From NCBI GenBank assembly GCA_000739535.1, contig DF820464.1, positions 304,717 through 368,716 of the forward strand: a DNA stretch of 64,000 nucleotides, given 5' to 3'. The DNA is from Candidatus Vecturithrix granuli. GTDB lineage: Bacteria; Moduliflexota; Moduliflexia; Moduliflexales; Moduliflexaceae. Both the position numbers and the translations under genes were made by a program. The notes beneath the pieces are model-generated. The model worked only from the letters and a program-made list of their open reading frames with translations. It had not been told where the DNA came from and did not search any database. Positions 41,876 through 50,928 of this stretch are shown piece by piece (the first letter of the stretch is position 1; each line of letters starts with the position of its first letter).

Positions 41876-41979
41876 CCCAGCCATAAATGGCCGGTCTCAA
41901 AGCTGAAGCAGTCTGAAGCCCGCTGATCAATTCCACAGGACGCTTCAGCATCCTTTCGCTTTGAGACTGGCGATTGATC
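41876..41979. repeat. Dispersed repeat (CAGCCATAAATGG/GGCGATTGATCG), copy 1
   Basis: This unit starts CAGCCATAAATGGCCGGTCTC and ends TTTGAGACTGGCGATTGAT, with imperfect inverted ends of about 26 bp. A homologous copy is at 62353-62455. It interrupts malF. Between it and malE lies a 10-bp hairpin GACCTGTCAG/CTGACAGGTC (42000-42030). Confidence 0.75.
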
Positions 41980-42044
41980 GCCAGGAGACCTTGCGCCGCG
42001 ACCTGTCAGGTTTGCCACATCTGACAGGTCTTTCTTCATGAGGA

Positions 42045-42335
42045 TTACTCCAGCGTTTTCACGCACGCATCTGCCGCCGCTTGCATTGCCAGAGCGGCCA
42101 CTTCAGGGGTTTTGGTGTTCGACATCACCGCATTCAGTTCAGGTTTCATCGCATCCCAGTTGCATCGCATCTCCATCACAACCGGCATAGGCTCGCCAAC
42201 CACCATCTGATCAGCCGAACCTTTCAGCAGCGGATCATTCGCGATCACGTCGCTTTCCAGCGCAGCTTTCAGCGCAGGCAGACGAGAAAGCGTTTTCACC
42301 ATATCCACCTGATTTTCCAGGTTCGTCATAAATGT
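42045..42335 (-). pseudogene. malE: Maltose/maltodextrin-binding protein (MalE-type) C-terminal fragment
   Basis: About 96 residues remain: FMTNLENQVDMVKTLSRLPALKAALE, then NDPLLKGSADQM, PMPVVMEMRCNWDAMKPELNAVMSNTKTPEVAALAMQ, the characteristic C-terminal lobe of maltose-binding proteins. The 5' two thirds are missing and replaced at 42336 by the 103-bp miniature element, whose sequence provides the spurious start. Gene order malE-malF on the minus strand matches an ancestral operon. Confidence 0.8.
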
Positions 42336-42438
42336 TACAGCATTATTCATAACGATTGACATGGCTAAAAACCAGGTTTCTTGAAGAAACCTGGTTTTTG
42401 TGACAGGTATCAGATTAACGGTTCTGCATAATGCTGTA
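42336..42438 (-). repeat. 103-bp miniature inverted-repeat element, copy B
   Basis: Inverted relative to copy A (38036-38138) and differing at only a few positions. It abuts the malE fragment exactly and lies about 70 bp upstream of the xerD-like gene. Confidence 0.88.
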
Positions 42439-42509
42439 TTCTTTTAATTCTTGTAGTTACTTACACGAAAACATTTGACTTTTTCCTCTGATTGTATATG
42501 GTAATCTGC

Positions 42510-43418
42510 ATGCAGTATATATTAGAAATGTATCTGAATTATTTAGCGGCGATACGCGGATTATCTGAACATACGCGTGAAGCATATCAGCGCGACGTGA
42601 ATCAATACCTGCTATTTTTACAGGAACGCGCCATGACTGATCTGAATCAGGTACAGGAATCGGATGTGGTACAATATCGCGCCTGGTTAAAAAACCAACA
42701 CCTCTCAGAACGTTCAATCGCCCGGTCGATAAGTGCAATTAAGGGATTTCATCGCTATGCCTGTGATGAAGGTGTTGTCCGGCATGATCCCACAATGACC
42801 TTAGAAGCTCCGAAAATTGGGATACATCTGCCCCTGGTGATGAGCTATGATGAAGTCGAGCGTTTGCTGGCTCAACCGGATGAGTCAACTGTATTGGGGT
42901 TGCGAGATAAAGCGATGCTCGAAACCCTTTATGCGTCGGGGATGAGAGTTTCCGAATTGATCACGCTGCGTATAAGTCATCTGCATCTGAAAGATGGGTA
43001 TGTTCGCTGTATGGGCAAAGGAGAAAAAGAACGGATTGCTCCATTAGGCAAAGCAGCGGTACACTATATCACCCAATACCTTAATGGAGCGCGAGATGAA
43101 TTGATAGCTGCTCGTTATACTGACTATCTTTTTGTCAATCGGTTTGGGAAAGCGATGAGTCGCCAGGCCTGCTGGAAGATCATCAAAAAATATCTTAAAC
43201 AGGCCGACCTCTCTCAAAATATTTCGCCCCATACTTTGCGCCATTCCTTTGCCACCCATCTACTGGAACATGGCGCGGATTTGCGTTCGCTGCAAATGAT
43301 GCTCGGACATAGTGATATTGCGACCACCCAGATCTATACCCATGTTTCGACCCGGCGTTTAAAAGATGTGTACGATCAGTATCATCCGCGCGCGAAAGAG
43401 GGTACTGTAGAAAATTAA
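42510..43418 (+). CDS. xerD: Tyrosine recombinase XerC/XerD
   Basis: A 302-residue site-specific recombinase that resolves chromosome dimers at dif with a partner. The N-terminal SAM-like domain (YLNYLAAIRGLSEHTREAYQRDV) is followed by the catalytic domain with Arg in ASGMRVSELITL, Lys in MGKGEKERIAPL, HTLRHSFATHLL, LGHSDIATTQIYTH and the nucleophile Tyr in that last motif. The assignment to XerD rather than XerC is by general similarity. The ATG at 42510 has no strong ribosome site; a TTG at 42492 is possible. Confidence 0.9.
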   Translation: MQYILEMYLNYLAAIRGLSEHTREAYQRDVNQYLLFLQERAMTDLNQVQESDVVQYRAWLKNQHLSERSIARSISAIKGFHRYACDEGVVRHDPTMTLEAPKIGIHLPLVMSYDEVERLLAQPDESTVLGLRDKAMLETLYASGMRVSELITLRISHLHLKDGYVRCMGKGEKERIAPLGKAAVHYITQYLNGARDELIAARYTDYLFVNRFGKAMSRQACWKIIKKYLKQADLSQNISPHTLRHSFATHLLEHGADLRSLQMMLGHSDIATTQIYTHVSTRRLKDVYDQYHPRAKEGTVEN

Positions 43419-43671
43419 GTGATCATATATCAATAAAGAACGGAATGATTCTTGCAGGAAATGAAAAGATGTCCACGAAACACACAAAATACACGAACAA
43501 TTCGCATGAGATGGTATTCGGTTTTTTCAAAAAGAAGATACTATCCCATCCTGTTCATATTCCCTATTTTGACGTATTTTACGGGCTACTTCCGCATATA
43601 GACGAAATCCGTTTCGTTCTTTATTGGCCATACATAGAAATTTCACGTTATTGCGAGAATGAGAAATCAAT

Positions 43672-43700
43672 TTCCGAAATTTTTGTGTACATGATATAAT
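43672..43700 (+). promoter_or_regulatory. Probable promoter of the tol-pal operon
   Basis: TATAAT at 43695-43700 with an upstream TG (extended -10) and a weak -35 (TTCCGA) 17 bp before it, ending 51 bp before tolQ. The 43419-43751 gap also carries a CACGAAACACACAAAATAC repeat (43477 on) related to 53520-53790; the open frame there is not a credible gene. Confidence 0.5.
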
Positions 43701-43751
43701 TTCAGAAAGAATGAAAACCCATTTTCGTAATAACTTTTTTCGAAAAACATA

Positions 43752-44480
43752 ATGATGAAGACAATTTTTCAAAGCTTTTCCGATGTGAGTCTGATAGATA
43801 TATTTCTGAAAATCGGACTCGTGGGGTATGTGATTCTGATGATTCTTTTAGGATTTTCGATCGTGTCCTGGGCTATTATTTTCTATAAATATCGTAAGCT
43901 GCGCCAGATTCAGAAAGAATCTCAAAAATTTCTTGAACTTTATCAGGAAAATAGCGATCTCGGCGAAGTGTATGCCGCCAGTGTCGCGTTACGAATTGCA
44001 CCGGTTGTGCGCGTTTTTAAGGCTGGATACTTGGAATTGCAGCGCATTCGCAAAGAAATGATGACAATTAATGTGGAACGCAAAGTGAGCATGGAGGTTA
44101 TCTTTCCGGATTGGATTGAAGATTTGGCAAGTGTTTTGCAGGAAACTATTGTGCGCGAAACCGCTCTGCTGGAACACCTGCTCATTTTTCTGGCTATCAC
44201 CACTTCCTCTGCTCCATTGTTAGGCTTATTGGGTACGGTCTGGGGCATCATGGCCTCTTTTTGGAGCGTGGGAATGCAGGGCTATACCAGTTTGAATGTC
44301 ATTGCTCCGGGAGTCTCCGCCGCCCTGGTCACAACGATTGCAGGATTATTGACCGCTATTCCGGCGGCCATTGCCTATAATATGCTGCTCAATCGTATTA
44401 AATCACTTTCATCAGAGATCGAATGTTTTGCTTCTGGATTCACGAATGTCGTCAGACGTGAATTGCGGAAAGTACTGTAA
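43752..44480 (+). CDS. tolQ: TolQ (ExbB-type proton channel)
   Basis: A 242-residue inner-membrane protein that, with TolR, uses the proton gradient to drive the Tol-Pal envelope system during division. TM1 lies at about 20-42; TM2 and TM3 contain ITTSSAPLLGLLGTVWGIMASFW and APGVSAALVTTIAGLLTAIPAAIAYN, the conserved ExbB/TolQ motifs. It starts the tolQ-tolR-tolA/tonB-tolB-pal-cpoB cluster, which distinguishes it from ExbB. Confidence 0.93.
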   Translation: MMKTIFQSFSDVSLIDIFLKIGLVGYVILMILLGFSIVSWAIIFYKYRKLRQIQKESQKFLELYQENSDLGEVYAASVALRIAPVVRVFKAGYLELQRIRKEMMTINVERKVSMEVIFPDWIEDLASVLQETIVRETALLEHLLIFLAITTSSAPLLGLLGTVWGIMASFWSVGMQGYTSLNVIAPGVSAALVTTIAGLLTAIPAAIAYNMLLNRIKSLSSEIECFASGFTNVVRRELRKVL

Positions 44481-44484
44481 GGAT

Positions 44485-44907
44485 ATGCCTAAATTTTTTA
44501 CAAACAAAAAAACAACCCAGACATTAGCGGAAATTAATATGATTCCGCTCGTGGATATTGTGTTTAATCTGCTCATCATTTTTATGATCCTTGCGCCGAT
44601 GATTCACAAAGGAGTGGAAGTTCAGGTGCCCGAATCCTCAGCAGGAGAATCGCTTTCCAAGCAGAATCAGCATATTGTTAGCATTACCAGAGAAGGGAGG
44701 CTGTGGTTTGATGATCAGGAAACCAGCCTGGAACGCCTTCAAGAGCATCTGCAAACCATTGCCGCTGATGACACCATCTATATCCAATCAGATAAGGCTG
44801 TGCCTTATGGGCAAGTCGTCGAAGTTATCTCACAAATTAAAGAAAGCGGCCTGCAAAAGGTTGGTCTGGTGACAGCCCCTCGATTGCCAAAAACCGAGAT
44901 GCCATGA
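44485..44907 (+). CDS. tolR: TolR (ExbD-type)
   Basis: A 140-residue protein with one N-terminal membrane helix (LAEINMIPLVDIVFNLLIIFMILAPM) carrying the essential membrane Asp (LVDIV), and a periplasmic domain ending YGQVVEVISQIKESGLQKVGLVTAP. I start at the ATG at 44485, with AAGGAT directly upstream and 4 bp after the tolQ stop. The last codons overlap the next start (ATGA). Confidence 0.93.
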   Translation: MPKFFTNKKTTQTLAEINMIPLVDIVFNLLIIFMILAPMIHKGVEVQVPESSAGESLSKQNQHIVSITREGRLWFDDQETSLERLQEHLQTIAADDTIYIQSDKAVPYGQVVEVISQIKESGLQKVGLVTAPRLPKTEMP

Positions 44908-45833
44908 TGGAACAGAATCCTCAATTTCATAGGATGTTATTGCTCTCAATCTGTTTCCACCTGATTGTAGTAATTGTTGTGGGAGTATTATATCTGCTGC
45001 GCCCAACAGTAGAGATCTCATCGGTATCTGAGGAAGTGCCAATGGTGGAACTCTACGATCAGAGTGATATCCCGAATGAAATACCGACGATCCCGCAAGA
45101 GAGCAAGGAGCCTGAACCAGAAGTCCCGGCTCAAGAGGTAGTGGCATTTAGAAATATATCAACAGTGATCCAGACGCCAACGCCAATACCAACACCGAAA
45201 CCGACAGCCACCCCTGCGCCGCTGCCGACCTTGACGCCGACGCCAAAACCCACTCCTACACCAAAACCGACGCCGACATTGAGGCCAGTCATACAACCTC
45301 GTTCAACGCCGACGCCGCACCCAATGCAGCGTCCACGGATAACGATCACACCAACGCCGACGCCTTTTCCGGAAGAGACGGTCATCGCTTTTGATGTGCC
45401 ACGAAGGCAGTCTGTCCTTGACCAATCGCCACGGACGCCTATCATCCCACCGCACACAACGCCAGAACGGCCGGACTTCCGTTTAAACGGAGAACGTAAT
45501 AGATATGCTCTGGGAACGCCTGGACTTGGAGAAGGTTCGTCAGTCATGTTAGATCAGGAAGAAGCATTTCCGTTTCCGGAATATTTGAATCATATTCAAG
45601 AAAAAATTGCGGGAATCTGGTTTCCACAAGGCTCCGGAACCGTCTCAGTTTACCTGATTATTGAGAGAAATGGAAAAATTTTGAAATCAGGAGTTGACAA
45701 AGGTGAGGGACTTGGTGTAGAAAAGCTACGTGATTCTGTGATACGAGCACTGGTTCTGATTAAAGGATTTGAACCATTACCACAAGAATACAACGGCGTG
45801 ATATTACGTGTGCGCATTACTGTGAGGAGGTAG
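44904..45833 (+). CDS. TonB/TolA-like energy transducer with Pro-Thr linker
   Basis: A 309-residue protein: N-terminal anchor (about 10-32, SICFHLIVVIVVGVLYLL), then a long Pro/Thr-rich linker (about 85-175, repeats of TPTPKPTPTP type) and a C-terminal TonB-like domain (IWFPQGSGTVSVYLIIERNGKILKSG). Its position is that of tolA, but it lacks TolA's long Ala-rich helix; the extended PT linker could bridge the periplasm instead. The start overlaps the tolR stop. Confidence 0.85.
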   Translation: MMEQNPQFHRMLLLSICFHLIVVIVVGVLYLLRPTVEISSVSEEVPMVELYDQSDIPNEIPTIPQESKEPEPEVPAQEVVAFRNISTVIQTPTPIPTPKPTATPAPLPTLTPTPKPTPTPKPTPTLRPVIQPRSTPTPHPMQRPRITITPTPTPFPEETVIAFDVPRRQSVLDQSPRTPIIPPHTTPERPDFRLNGERNRYALGTPGLGEGSSVMLDQEEAFPFPEYLNHIQEKIAGIWFPQGSGTVSVYLIIERNGKILKSGVDKGEGLGVEKLRDSVIRALVLIKGFEPLPQEYNGVILRVRITVRR

Positions 45834-45837
45834 AGAG

Positions 45838-47163
45838 ATGCAACCTGCGAAGTTCAAGCAAGGAAAATATTGGATATGGCTCTGGTTTCTGTGGATTGGT
45901 TCCGCAATCTGTTCGAGCAGCGTGATAGCAACAGAAGTATCGGTAGAAATTACAGGATCAGGACGGCATGTGATCAAAATCGCCGTCACGCCATTTGTCG
46001 TTCAACCCATGGCTTCTGAGCAGATGCAGACGGAATTGGCGGCAGTACTCCAAAACGATTTGCGTATTTCAGGCTTTTTCGATACCCTGGATGCCGATCG
46101 TGATCAAATCAGAGCGATTCATACGAACGATTTGACTTCAGGAGAAGTTCAGTTTCAACAATGGGCCGATTTCGGAGCGCGATTGCTCGTAAAAAGCATT
46201 TACGAACAACAAGGAGCCAAACTCAAGATCGAATGTCGGGTCTATGATACCCTTGGAGGCGACCTCATTTTGGGAAAACGGTATGAAAACGATGTGGTGC
46301 ATGCCCGCCGCGTCATGCATCGCTTTGCGGATGAGATTATTCTGAAAATGACTGGTGAACCAGGCATGTTGTCATCCAAACTGGTGTTTACCTCGACTCG
46401 GTCCGGCCATCGGGAATTGTATCAAATTGATTTTGATGGCGCGAATCTCACGCGCTTGACAGAGGATCGTTCTCTGATTATCAGTCCTGCTGTCTCTCCG
46501 GATGGGCAGAAAATTTGTTATACCTCGTATAAGGATAATAATCCGGACCTGTATCTGATGTATGTGGAAAATCAGAAAACAGACGTATTAGCCATGCATC
46601 CGGGATTGAATTTTGCGGCCGCCTGGGCGTCGGATAATCAAACCCTGGCGCTAACATTATCAAAAGATGGCAATCCTGAACTCTATTTACTTGACATTCT
46701 GTCAAAGCAAGAGACACGACTGACCAAAAATCAGTGGAATGATGTGTCACCGGCCTGGTCGCCTGATGGCGCCGAAATTGTCTATACGGCGGATAATATT
46801 GGAGCACCCCAGTTGTACATCATAGATCGAAGGGGTGGAAATCCGCGTCGTTTGACATTTCGCGGCGCGTATAATGTATCGCCGTCCTGGTCGCCAACGG
46901 GTGAACTGATTGCATTTACATCTTCTATGGATGGCAATTTTAATATTTATACGGTGCAGCCCAACGGAGATAATCTCCAGCAACTGACCCAGAATGCCGG
47001 AAATAATGAAGAACCTACCTGGTCGCCTGATGGTCGCTATATTGCATTTCAATCGACCCGTGATGGCGCCAGTAGTATTTATGTCATGAATGCTGATGGA
47101 ACAAATCAGCGTAGAGTCACTGATGGAAAAGGGGCGGATTTTTCGCCTGATTGGATGCAGTAA
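45838..47163 (+). CDS. tolB: TolB periplasmic beta-propeller
   Basis: A 441-residue secreted protein with a signal segment (WIWLWFLWIGSAICSSSVIA), an N-terminal TolB_N domain (IAVTPFVVQP, AAVLQNDLRISGFF) and a six-bladed propeller built of WSPDG-type repeats (SPAVSPDGQKICYTSY, SPAWSPDGAEIVYTA, SPSWSPTGELIAFTS, EPTWSPDGRYIAFQS, SPDWMQ). It links Pal to the TolQRA motor. GAGGAGGT precedes the ATG. Confidence 0.94.
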   Translation: MQPAKFKQGKYWIWLWFLWIGSAICSSSVIATEVSVEITGSGRHVIKIAVTPFVVQPMASEQMQTELAAVLQNDLRISGFFDTLDADRDQIRAIHTNDLTSGEVQFQQWADFGARLLVKSIYEQQGAKLKIECRVYDTLGGDLILGKRYENDVVHARRVMHRFADEIILKMTGEPGMLSSKLVFTSTRSGHRELYQIDFDGANLTRLTEDRSLIISPAVSPDGQKICYTSYKDNNPDLYLMYVENQKTDVLAMHPGLNFAAAWASDNQTLALTLSKDGNPELYLLDILSKQETRLTKNQWNDVSPAWSPDGAEIVYTADNIGAPQLYIIDRRGGNPRRLTFRGAYNVSPSWSPTGELIAFTSSMDGNFNIYTVQPNGDNLQQLTQNAGNNEEPTWSPDGRYIAFQSTRDGASSIYVMNADGTNQRRVTDGKGADFSPDWMQ

Positions 47164-47255
47164 ACAAGAGAGAATAGCTATAAGAGGAAAGGAAGCTTGG
47201 AACCGGACCTGTTTCGCTCCCAATCTTCTCCCTCAACAAAGAAGGAGGAAGTCCA

Positions 47256-47861
47256 TTGAAAACATATCGTCAATTCCAAAAACATACACTATTTATGATG
47301 CTTATAATGATCCTTATATTTGGCATGATAGCCGGATGTGCCTCGAAGAAAAAACCTACTCAGGCCGATATGAAATTGCCACCAATTCAGACAGAACCAA
47401 CAATGATTGAGCTTGATAATTCCAAACTGACAGATGCCCTGAGTGAAGGGGATATTCCTGAAGAAAACCGCGATGCTCTTTCCTGGTTGCCCAATCGTCC
47501 TCCTCGGGGAATGCAGTTCAAATCCACGTCGGAATTACAAACTGTCTATTTTGAGTTTGACAAATTTTCGTTGACGTCGCAAGCCAGAGAAACATTGAAC
47601 AACAATGCTGTCTGGTTAAAAAATTATCCTGAGGTATTCGTCCAATTGGAAGGGCATTGCGATGAACGCGGTACTCAGGAATATAATCAAGCATTAGGCG
47701 AAAATCGCGCCATTTCCGTAAAAAAATATTTAGTCACGTTAGGAATTGATTCAGAGCGACTCTTTACGATTAGTTATGGTGAAACTATGCCCGCAGATCC
47801 TGGACACAGTGAGGATGCCTGGGCGAAAAATCGGCGGGTAGAATTTAAAATCTCTCGATAA
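47256..47861 (+). CDS. pal: Peptidoglycan-associated lipoprotein Pal
   Basis: A 201-residue lipoprotein. The TTG start at 47256 follows GAAGGAGG by 7 bp. The lipobox is GMIAGC with the lipidated Cys at about residue 28. The OmpA-like domain (about 85-200) has TVYFEFDKFSLTSQARETL, LEGHCDERGTQEYNQALGENRA and NRRVEFKI, which bind the diaminopimelate of peptidoglycan. Its place after tolB is canonical. Confidence 0.94.
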   Translation: MKTYRQFQKHTLFMMLIMILIFGMIAGCASKKKPTQADMKLPPIQTEPTMIELDNSKLTDALSEGDIPEENRDALSWLPNRPPRGMQFKSTSELQTVYFEFDKFSLTSQARETLNNNAVWLKNYPEVFVQLEGHCDERGTQEYNQALGENRAISVKKYLVTLGIDSERLFTISYGETMPADPGHSEDAWAKNRRVEFKISR

Positions 47862-47890
47862 TTCTTTTTGCAATGAAAGGGGTGAAGCTT

Positions 47891-48793
47891 GTGAATACGA
47901 TCAAAAAAATGTACACATTTCTACATCTGGCTTGTGTTGTCGGAATCTCCTTGTTGATAACCGGGTGTCCAAATCCACAGCAAGAGCAGTCTTTGACGCA
48001 AATCCAGTCCCAAATGTCGGTGTTGTCGAACGAAGTACGAGATTCTTTTCGTCAGTCAGAAGAGGCTCGGATTGAGTCATATCAGAAGTTGGCAGAAGAT
48101 ATTCGCTTGTTACAGCAGAACCAGGCGGATGCCTCTGCGACGAATGATCAACTGATTACCGCATTAAACGCCATTGAAGCCAAGCTAGATGAATATAACG
48201 ACCGCATGGCGAAACTCAGTGAACGCCTTGATTCGACCGAGACTGCCCTGACAGAGCGGATCACATCGCTATCCGAACAAGTCAATGACATGGGGCGTGA
48301 AACGACGATTACTCCGGGGACGCCAACTCAACGCCCCACAACGCCCCCTCCCACGGGTGTCTCCGATCCGTCTCTACCACCAACGACAGAAAGTCCGGTG
48401 CAAGCACCTGTTGATTCCGAGGAATCACAATTTTATCATTCGGTGTATACCGCTTACGTCAATGGCGATTTTGAACGGGCGATTGGAGGATTTCAAAAAT
48501 TTCTCGATACCTATCCACAATCGGAACTGGCGGATATTTCCCAATTCTGGATCGCTGAATCGTTCTTTAGTTTAGGCGAATACGAAACCGCAAATCAGGA
48601 ATACGATCGCTTGCTCCAAAAATATCCGAACAGTGATAAAGTTCCGGCAGCTTTGTTCGGGAAAGCTGACGCCTATCTGAAATTAGAACGACAGATTGAA
48701 GCGATCTCTCATTTGCGCTATATCGTCAACCAATTTCCCAATTCTCCAATCGCCCAGAAAGCGGCGGAACGCCTACGGGCCCTGGGCGAATAG
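47891..48793 (+). CDS. cpoB: Tol-Pal associated TPR protein CpoB (YbgF)
   Basis: A 300-residue lipoprotein from a GTG at 47891, which has AAAGGGGTG upstream; an ATG at 47873 is also in frame. Signal and lipobox read SLLITGC. A coiled-coil region (about 25-115) is followed by a Pro/Thr-rich hinge and a TPR domain (about 160-295: FYHSVYTAYVNGDFERAIGGFQKFLDTYPQSELADISQFWIAE). CpoB coordinates outer-membrane constriction with wall synthesis. It ends the tol-pal operon. Confidence 0.92.
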   Translation: MNTIKKMYTFLHLACVVGISLLITGCPNPQQEQSLTQIQSQMSVLSNEVRDSFRQSEEARIESYQKLAEDIRLLQQNQADASATNDQLITALNAIEAKLDEYNDRMAKLSERLDSTETALTERITSLSEQVNDMGRETTITPGTPTQRPTTPPPTGVSDPSLPPTTESPVQAPVDSEESQFYHSVYTAYVNGDFERAIGGFQKFLDTYPQSELADISQFWIAESFFSLGEYETANQEYDRLLQKYPNSDKVPAALFGKADAYLKLERQIEAISHLRYIVNQFPNSPIAQKAAERLRALGE

Positions 48794-48804
48794 CGTCATA
48801 GGCT

Positions 48805-48838
48805 AAAAACCGAGTTTTTGAAAAAAACTCGGTTTTTT
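48805..48838 (+). terminator. Hairpin with T-run after cpoB (AAACCGAGTTT family)
   Basis: AAAAACCGAGTTTTT pairs with AAAAACTCGGTTTTT and one further T follows. It separates the tol-pal operon from the convergent small zinc-ribbon gene. Confidence 0.75.
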
Positions 48839-48852
48839 CTATCAACACTTCG

Positions 48853-49035
48853 CTAATTTTTCCAACGTAATTTTTCTCCGCAGTGCGGGCATTTGGCAGG
48901 ATTTCCCCCATACGATTTTCCGCAAGCCGGACAGCTTAAACGTGTTGCGCCACCTTTTTTAAGAAACTTTGCAACAAGATAGACCGTGACTCCAACAATG
49001 ATCGTAATAACAAGAAGAGTTGTCGTATTCATCAC
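48853..49035 (-). CDS. Small membrane zinc-ribbon protein
   Basis: A 60-residue protein: one membrane helix (about 5-24, TLLVITIIVGVTVYLVAKFL) and a C-terminal zinc ribbon with two CxxCG knuckles (SCPACGKSYGG and KCPHCGEKLRW). The composition is typical of a real gene. The family is generic; function unknown. The start may be either of two adjacent ATG codons. Confidence 0.65.
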   Translation of the reverse strand: MMNTTTLLVITIIVGVTVYLVAKFLKKGGATRLSCPACGKSYGGNPAKCPHCGEKLRWKN

Positions 49036-49218
49036 ATCTTTCTCGCTTATGTTTCCCTGAACAGGTCAGGAAACATAACGAGTCCCTATTTTTTTATTGC
49101 TAAAAATATCCGAACTATCGAAGAAATCAACATGACAAAGTTCTCTTATTTCTTATTGACTTGACATCAGAACATAAAGAAAAATAATCAAAAAAAGAAC
49201 ATCACTCAAAAAATGGAT

Positions 49219-49331
49219 CACTAGTACAGAGTTTCAGAAATAAGTATACATGAGGCGCGACGAAGAAACCAGGTTTTTTCCTAAAAACCTGGTTTCTCGT
49301 GTATAGTTATTTCTGAAATCATGTACTAGTG
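49219..49331. repeat. 113-bp miniature element with CACTAGTACA ends
   Basis: CACTAGTACAGAGTTTCAG at the left is inverted at the right as CTGAAATCATGTACTAGTG, with paired arms continuing for about 35 bp, and an AGAAACCAGGTTTTT hairpin in the centre. The 49036-49366 gap also carries a lone AAAAATATCCGAACTATCG end (49101-49119) related to the AGTTCGGAT family; no gene. Confidence 0.8.
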
Positions 49332-49366
49332 GACAATAGTAACACAGAATATAAAGGAAGAACATT

Positions 49367-49612
49367 ATGCCAACAAAAAAAGCAGAAATTCGTCTGTTAT
49401 TTACCAATGGCAAAGAAGATGTGATTACGGTGGAATACGAAGAAGGGGATGAGCGTTTACAACCGATTTATTATCTGGGTGGAAAAGAACAGGATGATGG
49501 CACAGTGGAAAATAAAGTGATTCAAGTTGGAAATAAAGCGTATCGCAGCAAGTATATTATTTTCGCGGAAATTATTGAAGAACAAGGACGATCAATGGGA
49601 GCTTATGTATAA
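49367..49612 (+). CDS. Conserved small protein of unknown function upstream of rarA
   Basis: An 81-residue protein (MPTKKAEIRLLFTNGKEDVITVEYEEGDERLQPIYYLGGKEQDDG, then VIQVGNKAYRSKYIIFAEIIEE). It looks like a small beta-rich domain. AAAGGAAG precedes the ATG, and its stop is immediately followed by the rarA start, so the two are almost certainly co-translated. No family recognised. Confidence 0.7.
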   Translation: MPTKKAEIRLLFTNGKEDVITVEYEEGDERLQPIYYLGGKEQDDGTVENKVIQVGNKAYRSKYIIFAEIIEEQGRSMGAYV

Positions 49613-50884
49613 ATGCAAGTTGAATTATTTTCTTCGCAATCCAAAGACGCTCAACAGATGTATGCGCCGTTAGCAGACCGGATTCGCCCGCAAACCCTGG
49701 AAGAATTTGTCGGACAGCAGCATATTATCGGAAAAGGACGGGCGTTGCAACGCATGATCGAACGGGATGAACTCCATTCCATTATTCTCTGGGGCCCGCC
49801 AGGATCCGGAAAAACCACGCTGGCCAGGATTATTGCCAATACAACGCAGATGCACTTTGTGCCGTTCAGCGCGGTGACATCGGGCGTGCCAGAATTACGT
49901 AAAGTCGTGCAAGAAGCGCATGCGCAACGCAATATGCATGGCAAGCGCACCGTCTTATTCGTTGATGAAATTCACCGTCTGAACAAAGCCCAGCAAGACG
50001 CCTTTTTGCCGCATGTCGAAAATGGAATGCTGACGATCATCGGGGCCACCACAGAAAATCCGTCGTTTGAAGTGATTCGCGCCTTGTTGTCCCGTTGTCA
50101 GGTCTTTATTCTGCAACGCTTGACGGAAGAAGAAATTATCGCGCTGCTGCAACGGGCCATAAACGATAAACAACGGGGTCTTGGGAAATATGCCCTCAAG
50201 ATAGACTCGGACGTATTTTCACTGTTGGCGCAACATGCGGATGGCGACACCCGCATTGCGCTCAATCAGTTAGAAATGGTCGTCTTAAACACCGAACCAC
50301 AGGCCGATGGCCTGCGCGAAATTACTCCCGAAACGGTGAAAAATCTGTTGGGAACCAAAGCTCTGGCGTACGATAAACACGGCGAAGAGCATTACAATGT
50401 GATTTCGGCGTTCATTAAAAGTATGCGCGGCAGCGACCCGAATGCAGCGGTCTATTACCTGGCGCGGATGCTGGACGCTGGCGAAGACCCGATGTTTATT
50501 GCGCGGCGCATGGTTATTCTGGCCTCGGAAGATATTGGCAACGCCGACCCTCAAGCCCTGGTTATTGCAGTCGCTGCGATGCAGGCCGTACACTTTGTCG
50601 GTCTGCCCGAGGCGCAATTAACGCTCTCACAAGCAGTAATTTACCTGGCGTTGGCTCCTAAAAACAACAGAGAATATAAAGCCATTCTGGCGGCGCGGGA
50701 AGACGTCAAACAATACGGCGCGCTGCCAGTACCGCTGCACTTACGGAACGCCCCAACCCGCCTGATGAAAGATCTTGGCTATGGCAAAGAATATCGCTAT
50801 CCGCACGATTATGAAGGCAATTGGGTGGAACAAGACTATCTACCGGAGGCACTGCAAGGTAAACGCTATTATCTTTCCAGTTAG
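49613..50884 (+). CDS. rarA: Replication-associated recombination protein A
   Basis: A 423-residue AAA+ clamp-loader-like ATPase (RarA/MgsA) that acts at stalled forks. It begins [22 protein letters not shown], with Walker [16 protein letters not shown], Walker [24 protein letters not shown], sensor 1 [12 protein letters not shown] and a C-terminal MgsA domain ([23 protein letters not shown]). It follows the 81-aa gene without a gap. Confidence 0.94.
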   Translation: MQVELFSSQSKDAQQMYAPLADRIRPQTLEEFVGQQHIIGKGRALQRMIERDELHSIILWGPPGSGKTTLARIIANTTQMHFVPFSAVTSGVPELRKVVQEAHAQRNMHGKRTVLFVDEIHRLNKAQQDAFLPHVENGMLTIIGATTENPSFEVIRALLSRCQVFILQRLTEEEIIALLQRAINDKQRGLGKYALKIDSDVFSLLAQHADGDTRIALNQLEMVVLNTEPQADGLREITPETVKNLLGTKALAYDKHGEEHYNVISAFIKSMRGSDPNAAVYYLARMLDAGEDPMFIARRMVILASEDIGNADPQALVIAVAAMQAVHFVGLPEAQLTLSQAVIYLALAPKNNREYKAILAAREDVKQYGALPVPLHLRNAPTRLMKDLGYGKEYRYPHDYEGNWVEQDYLPEALQGKRYYLSS

Positions 50885-50928
50885 GACTTACGCGCCAGGC
50901 TCGCTGCCAAAGATCAGACTGAGAGTGC

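Noticed and set aside
43445-43699. 84-residue frame between xerD and tolQ
   Set aside because: It runs through a dispersed CACGAAACACAC repeat and the tolQ promoter, and has no ribosome site or family resemblance.
45131-45547. Long antisense frame rich in Gly/Val opposite the TonB-like gene
   Set aside because: It is the mirror of the Pro/Thr repeat linker on the plus strand; the composition explains the open frame.
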